NCBI RefSeq assembly: GCF_002160305.1
Contig: NZ_NFKI01000006.1
Span: 20,145 to 84,144 of the forward strand
Length of the DNA: 64,000 nucleotides
Direction: 5' to 3'
Origin: Pseudoflavonifractor sp. An184
GTDB taxonomy: Bacteria > Bacillota > Clostridia > Oscillospirales > Oscillospiraceae
Within the stretch, counting starts at the first letter, position 1, and the number at the start of each line of letters is the position of its first letter. The notes beneath the pieces were generated by a model that saw nothing but the letters and a program-made list of their open reading frames with translations, was not told the origin of the DNA and did not search any database. This document shows positions 32,708 through 40,013 of the stretch, piece after piece. Position numbers and translations under genes: made by a program.

Positions 32708-34650
32708 TTGTCAAAAGCCCATACCTCAAATGCGGTGGGAGCAATTCTGTCAGCGGCTACCTGCGGTACATCGGAACCAGAGAGCGTGTAGAGCTACTCC
32801 CAGGTAACCGTCCGCCCACCAGAAAACAGGAGCAGCTCATCACAAAACTGGTAAAGGATTTTCCTAATAGCCAAGAGTTGGATGAGTATTCTGACTACGC
32901 AACCAAGCACACCAAAGCCAATGCCTCGACGTTCATCACAAGAGCACTGGAAGAAAACTGGGCAGCGGTGCAGCAGTCGGAGGGCTACATGAAGTACATC
33001 GCCACCCGACCAAGGGCGGAGCGGCTGGGGGATCACGGTCTCTTTGGTGACGAGGATGGCGTTGACTTGGCAACAACAATGGATGAATTAGATCGCTACA
33101 CCGGAAATGTGTGGACGCACATTCTCTCCCTGAAACGGGAGGATGCTGCTCGCCTTGGCTATGACAACGCCAAAGCGTGGATGAATCTACTCCGGGCCAA
33201 CCGCAATGACATCGCCGCCGCTATGAACATCCCGCCGAATCACTTCCGCTGGTACGCTGCCTACCACGATGAGGGCAAGCACCCCCATGTCCATATGATG
33301 GCATGGTCGACGGTGCCAGATGAAGCCTATCTGACGCGGGAGGGCATCCGCAAGATCAAGTCCACACTGGCCAATCAAATATTTAGGCAGGAGATGCTGC
33401 ACACCTATGAGCAAAAGTCCTACTCCCGGGATGAACTGGTGTGGGAAGCCCGCCGTGCAATCCATCGTCTTATCCAGGAGATGGCCCGGAGCATCTACAC
33501 CTACCCGGAGGCGGAAGAACTGATGCAGACGCTCTCTGCACAATTGGAAACGGTCAAGGGAAAGAAGTCCTACGGCTACCTCCCCAAGCCGGTGAAGAAA
33601 ACCGTGAATGAGGTGGTGGACCGGCTGGAGGAGCTGCCGGTAGTCCGGGAGTGCTACAATCAGTGGTGTGCCCTCCAAAGTGAAGTCGACAGCTACTACC
33701 ACGACAAGACTAGAGAAAAGAAAAAGCTGTCCCAGGAGAAAGAGTTCCGGCAGATCAAGAACGCCGTCATCCAGGAGGCGGAGCGCATCCGGCTGGGGGA
33801 AATCACCTTCGAGGATGCCGACCTGACTGGCCATGATGAACCAGAACAGGGGTGGGGAGAGTCCTATGCCTGCTGGGAACTGCGGCAGATCATCCGGGAC
33901 GAGTCCCTTTCTCTGGCAGACCGGGACGACGCGGTGGAGGAATTGGAGCGGCTGGCAGAGCGAGGCGACGCCTATGCTCAATACTTGATGGGTCAGCTCT
34001 ATCGGGACGGCCATCTGCTGATCCCGGACAGTCAAAAGGCGAAAGACTGGTTCACCCAGGCGTCAGGGCATGGCCTGCCGGAGGCCCAGTATGCCCTGGG
34101 TAAGATTCTTCTCTCTAATGATCCCGAAGTCCGAGAACCGGACGAGGGCATCCGTTGGTTGAAAGAAGCGGCGGCCCAGGGAAATTCCTGGGCCGCCTAC
34201 CGGCTGGGCAAGGAGTATCTCGGCGGCGAGGTTGTGTCAAAAGATGCAACCAGAGCCACAGCGTGGCTCACCCAGTCAGCGGAGGCGGGCAACCAGTACG
34301 CCCAGTACATGCTGGGCAAGCTGTACCTGACAGGGCAGGGAGTGACTCACGACCAGACCCAGGCAATGGTTTGGTTCGGCCGTTCCGCCGCCCAAGGAAA
34401 CCAGTATGCCCAACTCTTCCTGGAGCGGCAAAATGAAATCCGTCCGCCCTCCGTAATGCTGGCGGCCACCCGCCTGCTCTACCACATGAGCCGGATCTTT
34501 GAGAACCACTCTCTGCCCCAGTCCGGTGCCGGCCTGCACATCGACCGAAAGCGCCGCCAGCAGCTCCGGGAAAAGAGGATCGCGCTGGGCCACAAGCCAA
34601 ACGACCATGAGGAAGAACAAAGCCAGGGTATGACTATGAAGGGGTGGTAA
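32695..34650 (+). CDS. MobP-type relaxase with C-terminal Sel1 repeats
   Basis: 651 residues. The N-terminus ARLIVKSPYLKCGG and the metal-binding motif HDEGKHPHVHMMAWS (about residue 191) are those of MobP3/MobL-type relaxases, which nick and covalently hold oriT for conjugative transfer. A coiled section (about 290-365) is followed by Sel1/TPR-like repeats (about 400-585): AYAQYLMGQLYRDGHLL, PEAQYALGKILL, SWAAYRLGKEYLGGEVV, QYAQYMLGKLYLTGQGVTHD. Sel1 repeats bind proteins. GTG start with GAGGAGGAC upstream. No conjugation pore genes are present, so transfer would use a helper element. Confidence 0.87.
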   Translation: MARLIVKSPYLKCGGSNSVSGYLRYIGTRERVELLPGNRPPTRKQEQLITKLVKDFPNSQELDEYSDYATKHTKANASTFITRALEENWAAVQQSEGYMKYIATRPRAERLGDHGLFGDEDGVDLATTMDELDRYTGNVWTHILSLKREDAARLGYDNAKAWMNLLRANRNDIAAAMNIPPNHFRWYAAYHDEGKHPHVHMMAWSTVPDEAYLTREGIRKIKSTLANQIFRQEMLHTYEQKSYSRDELVWEARRAIHRLIQEMARSIYTYPEAEELMQTLSAQLETVKGKKSYGYLPKPVKKTVNEVVDRLEELPVVRECYNQWCALQSEVDSYYHDKTREKKKLSQEKEFRQIKNAVIQEAERIRLGEITFEDADLTGHDEPEQGWGESYACWELRQIIRDESLSLADRDDAVEELERLAERGDAYAQYLMGQLYRDGHLLIPDSQKAKDWFTQASGHGLPEAQYALGKILLSNDPEVREPDEGIRWLKEAAAQGNSWAAYRLGKEYLGGEVVSKDATRATAWLTQSAEAGNQYAQYMLGKLYLTGQGVTHDQTQAMVWFGRSAAQGNQYAQLFLERQNEIRPPSVMLAATRLLYHMSRIFENHSLPQSGAGLHIDRKRRQQLREKRIALGHKPNDHEEEQSQGMTMKGW

Positions 34651-34794
34651 CTCTCAAAATTATGATGCGGTTAACAATGAATACAGCGGCAGGCCGGAGT
34701 GCCTAAATGATAACAGTTTGATAACTATGCGCCGAGATACTAGCTATTTCCTGTTTCTGTGGTATGTTGTGTCGTTGAAAAGGAGGCGGCACAC

Positions 34795-35097
34795 ATGAGA
34801 GACACCCTGGAGAATCTGTACTTTGGAAAAATCACACCCAATGAGCAAGACATCACACCAGGTTCGGTCCTGGCAGATGCTATGGGCCGGGCGGAACAGT
34901 GCGAGGAGAGGCTCACTGCCCGGCTGGAAGGGGAGGAGAAGACTATGCTGCTCCGGCTCCTCAACGCCGAGAACGAGATCAGCAGCACCATGGCTCTGGA
35001 GAATTTTATCCTGGGTTTCCGGCTGGGGATGAGAATCGCTATCGACTCCTTGGACGAGGATGACGGGAGCCTGACTATGAACCGAGAGGAGGGATGA
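34795..35097 (+). CDS. Small conserved element protein (DUF6809-like)
   Basis: 100 residues, MRDTLENLYFGKITPNEQDI then helices (EEKTMLLRLLNAENEISSTM, NFILGFRLGMRI). It resembles short proteins found just before recombinase genes in Clostridial elements; I believe the family is DUF6809 but cannot confirm it. AAAAGGAGG precedes the start. The stop is 3 bases before the first recombinase. Confidence 0.65.
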   Translation: MRDTLENLYFGKITPNEQDITPGSVLADAMGRAEQCEERLTARLEGEEKTMLLRLLNAENEISSTMALENFILGFRLGMRIAIDSLDEDDGSLTMNREEG

Positions 35098-35100
35098 ACT

Positions 35101-36258
35101 ATGGGAAAGAGACGGCCGTCCGGCGACGGCATGGTGCGGAAACGGGAGGACGGACGGTGGGAAGGCCGCATCGTCATCGGTCACAAGGACAACGGAGAGC
35201 CCATCTTCCGGTATGTATCGGCCAAGACACAAAAGGATCTGCTGAAAAAACTCCATCAGAATATCGAGGAGTACCGGGATGTGAATCTGTGTGAGGACAG
35301 CAAGATGTCCCTGAGGGAATGGCTGGACCGCTGGCTGGAGGAGTATGTCGCCCCATCGGTGCGGCCCTCCACCCTGGAGGGATATCGAGGATACATCCAA
35401 CGAAACATCAAGCCACACCTGGGGGATAAGCCGGTGGGAAAGATTACCACAGAGGACATCCGGAAGTTGTACCGGGAGCTCCAGGCCCACGGGCGGCAGG
35501 AGGAGCACCCTCAATATGGGTACCGGCTGGCAGGCTCCACCATCCGCCGCATCCATGGCGTCCTGCATGAAGCTCTGGATGCGGCGGTGCGGGAAAATAT
35601 GATTGCCCGCAACCCCACCGAAGGCGTCACCCTGCCTAAGAAGAAAGCGGTCCCCAAACAGATCCTCAACGATGCACAGCTGGAGAGGTTTATGAAAGTC
35701 ATTCAGGAGGACAAAATCTGGCACGACTTCTTCTACACGGAGTTGACCACCGGACTGCGGCGGGGTGAGATCTGCGGCCTCATGTGGTCGGATTTCGACG
35801 AGGCTCACGGGACGCTCTCCATCCGCCGCACTGTCCACGCCCAGAAGGGTGGCAGGTTGACCACTGGTGAGACTAAGACCGGCACTGGAAAGCGGACCAT
35901 CACCCTGCCGCCCAGCACGGCCAAACTGCTGGCAGAGCGCAAGACAAAATCATACTCGGAGTGGATCTTTCCGGACCCACTGCGTCCCGAGCGCCCCATG
36001 CGACCCAATGCCGCTTACATCTACCTGAAAGAACTGCTGAAACAGGCCGGACTGCCTAGCATCCGATTCCACGATTTGAGGCATACATTTGCCACCCACG
36101 CTCTGGCCTCCGGAGTGGACGCCAAGACCCTCTCGGGTATCCTGGGCCATACCCAGGCCTCCTTCACCCTGGACACCTACACCCATGTGACCGGGGATAT
36201 GCAGAAGCGGGCCAGCGAGATCGTGGGCAGCTTTATGGAAAACATCATGGTGAGGTGA
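35101..36258 (+). CDS. int: Tyrosine recombinase/integrase 1
   Basis: 385 residues. The arm-binding domain (GMVRKREDGRWEGRIVIGH) is followed by the core-binding domain (about 68-180) and the catalytic domain with TGLRRGEICGL (Arg I, about 219), FHDLRHTFATHAL (His-x-x-Arg, about 323), LGHTQASFTLDTYTHV (His and nucleophilic Tyr about 358). All catalytic residues are present. It abuts a second recombinase gene, 4 bases away. Confidence 0.93.
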   Translation: MGKRRPSGDGMVRKREDGRWEGRIVIGHKDNGEPIFRYVSAKTQKDLLKKLHQNIEEYRDVNLCEDSKMSLREWLDRWLEEYVAPSVRPSTLEGYRGYIQRNIKPHLGDKPVGKITTEDIRKLYRELQAHGRQEEHPQYGYRLAGSTIRRIHGVLHEALDAAVRENMIARNPTEGVTLPKKKAVPKQILNDAQLERFMKVIQEDKIWHDFFYTELTTGLRRGEICGLMWSDFDEAHGTLSIRRTVHAQKGGRLTTGETKTGTGKRTITLPPSTAKLLAERKTKSYSEWIFPDPLRPERPMRPNAAYIYLKELLKQAGLPSIRFHDLRHTFATHALASGVDAKTLSGILGHTQASFTLDTYTHVTGDMQKRASEIVGSFMENIMVR

Positions 36259-36262
36259 GCGC

Positions 36263-37837
36263 ATGTCGGGAAAGAGAAAGAAAGGGTCGGGAACCATCCG
36301 CCTTCGGAAAGACGGCCGCTGGGAGGGGCGGGTAGTTATCGGCTATGATGAGGCGGGCAGTCCAAAAACAAAAAATGTACTGGCAAAGACGAAGCGGGAG
36401 TGCGCGGAAAAGCTGAAGAAGCTGAAAGAGCAGTGCGGCGGCTTCCGCCCTGTTCAAGTCCGGCCTGAGATGCGGTTCGGGGACTGGTTAGAGTACTGGT
36501 ACCAGAACTTCTCCAAGCCAAAGCTGCGGCAAAGTACACAACTTAGTTACGAGGGATGGATCTACAACCGCCTGATCCCCGGCGTGGGAGACATCCCTCT
36601 GAACAAACTGACCCAGGCAGATCTCCAGACCTTCTTCCGCAGTATGAAAGAAGCCGGTCGGATGACTAATGTAGACAAATGCGGGAAGGGGCTGTCAGAC
36701 CGCTCAGTGCGAAGCTGCTACGCCGTCTGCCAGATGGCGCTGGACAAGGCAGTAGAGGAGCGGCTGATCCACAGCAACCCGGCCATCGGGTGCAAGCTGC
36801 CGCCCCTGAAGGGCAAGGAGATGAAAATCCTGACCCAAGAGGAGATCCAGCGGTTCCTCATTCAGGCCAAGGCGGAGGGAATGTACGAGCTGTTCCTGCT
36901 GGAGCTGACCACCGGAATGCGCCGGGGGGAACTGCTGGCCCTTCGCTGGGAGGACCTGGACTTCGCCACCGGAAAGCTCCGCATCGACAAACAGGTCAAC
37001 CCGGTAGGCGGCAAGCTAGTCATCAGCGAACCGAAAACAAAGGCCGCCAACCGCACCATTATCCTGCCGCCTGCCATGTTGGAGGTGCTGGCGGAGTACA
37101 AGAGGGGCATCTTCTCGGACTTGATGTTTCCCTCCCGCACGAAACCGAACCAGCCCATCGACCCGGGCTATGTGCGCAAACGGCTCCAGGTGATCTTAAA
37201 GCGGGCAGAGTGCAAGAGGATAAGATTCCACGCTTTACGCCATACTTTTGCAACCATGTCCCTGGAGAATGGGATGGATGTGAAAACGCTCTCAACGATC
37301 ATCGGCCATGTGTCGTCGGCCACGACACTGAATACCTACACCCACATCACCGACGAGATGTGGCAGAAAGCGGCGGTGAACATTGACCGAGGCATCGCCA
37401 AGGCGGAGGTGCAGTCAGAGCCGGAGCAGAAGGTGGAGAGACCCCATGCACAGGAAACATTCACCCCGATCCTTCCGGCCCGCCGCAGACCCGGCACGGG
37501 CTATGTCAAGCAGCTCAACGACCACCTCTGGGAGGGCAGATACTCTCCGGTGTGGCCGGACGGGAAAAAGCACTCCCGGAATGTCTATGGCCGTACGGAG
37601 GAGGAGTGTGAGGAGAAACTGAAAGCGCTGATCCTGGAAATGAATGCGGAGATCGCCGCCCTGCGTTCTGGGGCCAGCACGGAGTACCCCGACGGGGTAA
37701 GCCCCAAGAAGAAAGCCATTGCCGCATACCTGCGGGAGAATCCCGGCGTAACAAATAAATCCAAAATCGCAAGGGATTTGAACATGAATCGCACGACAGT
37801 GCAGAAATACTATGACGAGGTTCAGGCGGAGTTTTAA
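36263..37837 (+). CDS. int: Tyrosine recombinase/integrase 2 with a second arm-binding-like domain and HTH at the C-terminus
   Basis: 524 residues, about 130 longer than integrase 1. N-terminal arm-binding domain GTIRLRKDGRWEGRVVIGYD; catalytic set TGMRRGELLAL (about 216), FHALRHTFATMSL (about 322), IGHVSSATTLNTYTHI (Tyr about 357). After residue 410 a second WEGR-type domain appears (LNDHLWEGRYSPVWPDGKK, RTEEECEEKLKAL), similar to the N-terminal one. A short helix-turn-helix follows (YLRENPGVTNKSKIARDLNM). The last third is duplicated at 21148-21762. Two active recombinases side by side are unusual. Confidence 0.92.
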   Translation: MSGKRKKGSGTIRLRKDGRWEGRVVIGYDEAGSPKTKNVLAKTKRECAEKLKKLKEQCGGFRPVQVRPEMRFGDWLEYWYQNFSKPKLRQSTQLSYEGWIYNRLIPGVGDIPLNKLTQADLQTFFRSMKEAGRMTNVDKCGKGLSDRSVRSCYAVCQMALDKAVEERLIHSNPAIGCKLPPLKGKEMKILTQEEIQRFLIQAKAEGMYELFLLELTTGMRRGELLALRWEDLDFATGKLRIDKQVNPVGGKLVISEPKTKAANRTIILPPAMLEVLAEYKRGIFSDLMFPSRTKPNQPIDPGYVRKRLQVILKRAECKRIRFHALRHTFATMSLENGMDVKTLSTIIGHVSSATTLNTYTHITDEMWQKAAVNIDRGIAKAEVQSEPEQKVERPHAQETFTPILPARRRPGTGYVKQLNDHLWEGRYSPVWPDGKKHSRNVYGRTEEECEEKLKALILEMNAEIAALRSGASTEYPDGVSPKKKAIAAYLRENPGVTNKSKIARDLNMNRTTVQKYYDEVQAEF

Positions 37838-37887
37838 CGGCAGGGCACAGAGTAAGTTTAAAGAAATGTAAATAATTTGTAAAATAG

Positions 37888-37908
37888 CACTCGTGACTGG
37901 TGAGTGCC
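37888..37908. other. Inverted repeat upstream of the RT-locus promoter
   Basis: GCACTC-gtgactggt-GAGTGC stands 3 bases before the -35 box. It has no T-run, so an operator is as likely as a weak terminator for the recombinase genes. Confidence 0.45.
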
Positions 37909-37911
37909 AGT

Positions 37912-37940
37912 TGACATGATCGAAAAAATGTTCTATAATA
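37912..37940 (+). promoter_or_regulatory. Perfect consensus sigma-A promoter of the ncRNA-reverse transcriptase locus
   Basis: TTGACA (37912-37917), exactly 17 bp, TATAAT (37935-37940). All twelve positions match consensus. Transcription should start near 37947, about 320 bases before the reverse transcriptase start codon. Such strength is fitting for an abundant structural RNA rather than a rare enzyme. Confidence 0.93.
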
Positions 37941-37946
37941 AAAATG

Positions 37947-38250
37947 CCTCACACGAAAGGTGTGGGGGAGGAATATTGTTGTCAACCCTTTCTTCATAAT
38001 TTCTGTCAGGAGACTGCACAGGAGAGCTTGAAGTTGGAGTGACTGACTGGGATCCCACCAGATGGTGGCCGCCGCCAGACACATCCAGAAGGTAGTGACA
38101 CAAGCTTCCCGCTCAATTATAACATGATTGAGCATTGCAAACTGGGCAGTCGGTTTCCTTAGACACACACCAAACGGGTGAAGCAGGAGACTGCGTCAAA
38201 CTGTATATCCGCCGACTGAGGGATGCTGCCCCCCGTGTCGGCGGATATTG
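37947..38250 (+). ncRNA. Structured untranslated RNA upstream of the reverse transcriptase
   Basis: About 300 bases without a supported sense reading frame. Visible hairpins: CCTCACAC-GAAAG-GTGTGGGG (37948-37968), CCACCA-GA-TGGTGG (38055-38068), GCTCAAT/ATTGAGC (38111-38133) and a 12-bp stem ATATCCGCCGAC/GTCGGCGGATAT (38205-38248) that closes the region just before the ribosome site. The 11-base word CAGGAGACTGC occurs at 38007 and 38184. In several antiphage reverse transcriptase systems (retrons, DRT2, DRT9) an RNA encoded just upstream is the template and partner of the enzyme. The exact ends are guesses. Confidence 0.75.
38007..38194 (+). repeat. 11-base direct repeats bracketing a 177-base unit in the RNA
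   Basis: CAGGAGACTGC at 38007-38017 and 38184-38194. The unit from one repeat to the next is 177 bases, or 59 codons. Sense frames all contain stops. On the antisense strand the only stop triplets lie at 38113-38115, 38117-38119 and 38159-38161, in two of the three frames. The third frame has none and would continue without end if units were joined head to tail. An antisense extended -10 box TGTTATAAT lies at 38116-38124. Confidence 0.7.
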
Positions 38251-38268
38251 CAATTGTAAGGAGATTTC

Positions 38269-39633
38269 ATGACAAAACAGGAATGGTTGACCTCGGAAAC
38301 TGTGATAGAGAAAAGTCGAAGATCATACGCGCATTTTGATTGTCGAACGGATATTGCCCAGCAGCGGTCCTATATATCCGTCCCCCAAAATATAGAACAG
38401 CATGGGTTTTACCCATTCATACATTATCAGCAGAGACAAGTTAAATTTAATAAAGAGACTGGACCAAAAGAGAAAAAACGAGATATTTGCTATGCGTCGC
38501 ATATTGATCGCTGCATTTATCAGTATTATAGTTTCTTATTGGGGGAAAAATACAACCAGCGCGTAGTGAAAGATGGGCTATCAAATGTCGCTGTAGCATA
38601 TCGGACAGATTTACATAAAAACAATATTCATTTTGCTAAGCGAGTAATCCAGTTTATTCGTAACAACTCGCCCTGCTACATTATGATAGGAGATTTCACT
38701 GGTTTCTTTGACCACCTGGATCATGGATATTTGAAGCAGCAATGGTGCTCGCTGATGGGGGTGTCTGAACTCCCGAAAGACCACTATAAAGTGTTTCGAA
38801 GTGTGACCCGTTACAGTACATGGGAATTATCAGATTTATTAGCTTTGAACAGCCTAAAAGATAACCGGGCAGGACGTAGAACGCTGAATTCGATGTTGCG
38901 TGTGCTGACACCAGAAGAATATAAGGCTAATTCTAATAGGAAACATATCAAACCGAATCCAGATGCATTTGGGATACCACAAGGTTCCCCAATCAGTGGA
39001 CTACTTGCAAATGTTTACATGTTGGAAATAGACAAGACAGTCAATGATTTGATAACAGAGAAAAATGGCCTATATATGCGGTACAGTGATGACTTTATTG
39101 TTGTGTTGCCAGATACGGAATCAACAACTCGCCAAATTCTCAAGAATGTATCTACCAGCTTCAATAGCATTCCTGGTTTGGCATTGGAACCGAATAAGAC
39201 TCAGTATTTCCGATATGAGGACACGAAGTTAGAGAACTGCGGCTCTTTGTTTGGGGTTCCTTTGGAAGGGCAAAAGAGATTCATTAACTTCCTTGGGTTT
39301 ACTTTTGATGGTAAAACTGTATCGATTCGAATGAAAACTCTGGGTAAGTATTATTATCGAATGTACAGTAAGGCAAAGACGATACAGAAAAGTGGCAATT
39401 ATTCCCCCAAAGGAAAACACATTAGCAATAAAAATTTATATGCTCTTTATTCAATCAAAGGTGCAAAGGGAAGCTGGATTACTCAAGTGGATGGAACGCA
39501 AAAATGGCATTCAGGAAACTTCCTATCGTATGTTCAACGAGCAACAAAAGAATTTGGATCACATGAATCACTGGAACGAGGTACTAAAAACCATATGGCA
39601 AAAATACGAAGGGCACTAGAAGGGAAAAAATAA
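38269..39633 (+). CDS. Reverse transcriptase of the defence-associated (UG/DRT) type
   Basis: 454 residues. The palm motifs are MIGDFTGFFDHLDHGYLK (first catalytic Asp, about residue 141), FGIPQGSPISGLLANVYM (about 234) and MRYSDDFIVVL (catalytic YSDD, about 270). Then comes LEPNKTQYF and a thumb-like FINFLGFTFDGKTVSIR. There is no maturase or HNH domain of group II introns, no S-Q motif of diversity-generating elements, and about 130 residues before the palm. The single gene is preceded by a structured RNA and has AAGGAG 5 bases before the ATG. This layout matches antiphage DRT systems, DRT2 being my best guess; the subfamily is uncertain. Confidence 0.88.
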   Translation: MTKQEWLTSETVIEKSRRSYAHFDCRTDIAQQRSYISVPQNIEQHGFYPFIHYQQRQVKFNKETGPKEKKRDICYASHIDRCIYQYYSFLLGEKYNQRVVKDGLSNVAVAYRTDLHKNNIHFAKRVIQFIRNNSPCYIMIGDFTGFFDHLDHGYLKQQWCSLMGVSELPKDHYKVFRSVTRYSTWELSDLLALNSLKDNRAGRRTLNSMLRVLTPEEYKANSNRKHIKPNPDAFGIPQGSPISGLLANVYMLEIDKTVNDLITEKNGLYMRYSDDFIVVLPDTESTTRQILKNVSTSFNSIPGLALEPNKTQYFRYEDTKLENCGSLFGVPLEGQKRFINFLGFTFDGKTVSIRMKTLGKYYYRMYSKAKTIQKSGNYSPKGKHISNKNLYALYSIKGAKGSWITQVDGTQKWHSGNFLSYVQRATKEFGSHESLERGTKNHMAKIRRALEGKK

Positions 39634-39642
39634 TACTCAGAA

Positions 39643-39867
39643 TCTGCGCCGCTGTAAACAAGAAGAAGGGCCCCTTGAAAAAGGGCGGCCCTTCAAGTGG
39701 TCAAAGCTAAGAACCGTTTGTGGTATTTCTGTGGTCAAAACAAAAACACCTATTTTTGATAACACTTTTCGGAGGAAAAAGTAAAGAAAAAGTGCTGTTT
39801 TCGCAAGAAAACAGCACTTTTTTGGTCGGAGTGCCGGGATTCGAACCCGGGGCCTCTTGGACCCGAA
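39643..39867. repeat. Element end module, copy 2
   Basis: Nearly the same sequence as 21799-22024: GAAGGGCC/GGCCCTTC hairpin at 39665-39694, which also serves as the terminator of the reverse transcriptase gene, TGTGGTATTTCTGTGGTCA at 39719-39737, the GTGCTGTTTT hairpin and the 45-bp att core. Small differences show that the copies have diverged since the two insertions. Confidence 0.87.
39823..39867. other. Attachment site (attR) inside the tRNA-Pro gene
   Basis: The 45 bases shared with 21980-22024. They cover the tRNA from its CCA end through the T-arm, variable loop and 3' side of the anticodon arm, so integration leaves the tRNA intact. Confidence 0.92.
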
Positions 39868-39899
39868 CCAAGCGCGATACCAAGCTTCGCCACACCCCG
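39823..39899 (-). tRNA. tRNA-Pro (anticodon CGG)
   Basis: 77 bases with encoded CCA. Acceptor CGGGGTG pairs with CACTCCG (one G-U), anticodon stem CTTGG/CCAAG encloses the loop TTCGGGT with anticodon CGG (codon CCG), and the T-arm GGGTTCGAATCCC is standard. The 3' half is the integration target. Confidence 0.95.
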
Positions 39900-40013
39900 A
39901 TTGTGACAGCTATCTAATTATAGTGATTTTCCCTTCTCCTGTCAAGAGGAATATCCCAAACTTATCAGGAATAACCTTACTCTATCCAAAGTGTTGCACG
40001 GGAGGGAATGCAG

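Noticed and set aside
37515..38168. 217-codon antisense frame as an ordinary gene
   Set aside because: It crosses the end of recombinase 2 and lacks a ribosome site. I keep it only as support for the open frame in the 177-base unit, not as a gene.
37947..38268. DRT9-type poly-U template
   Set aside because: No T-run of five or more is present in the leader, so poly-A cDNA synthesis of that kind is not supported.
38269..39633. Group II intron or diversity-generating retroelement
   Set aside because: There is no maturase/HNH domain, no domain V-like hairpin after the gene, no S-Q motif (QGSPISG is present) and no template/variable repeat pair.
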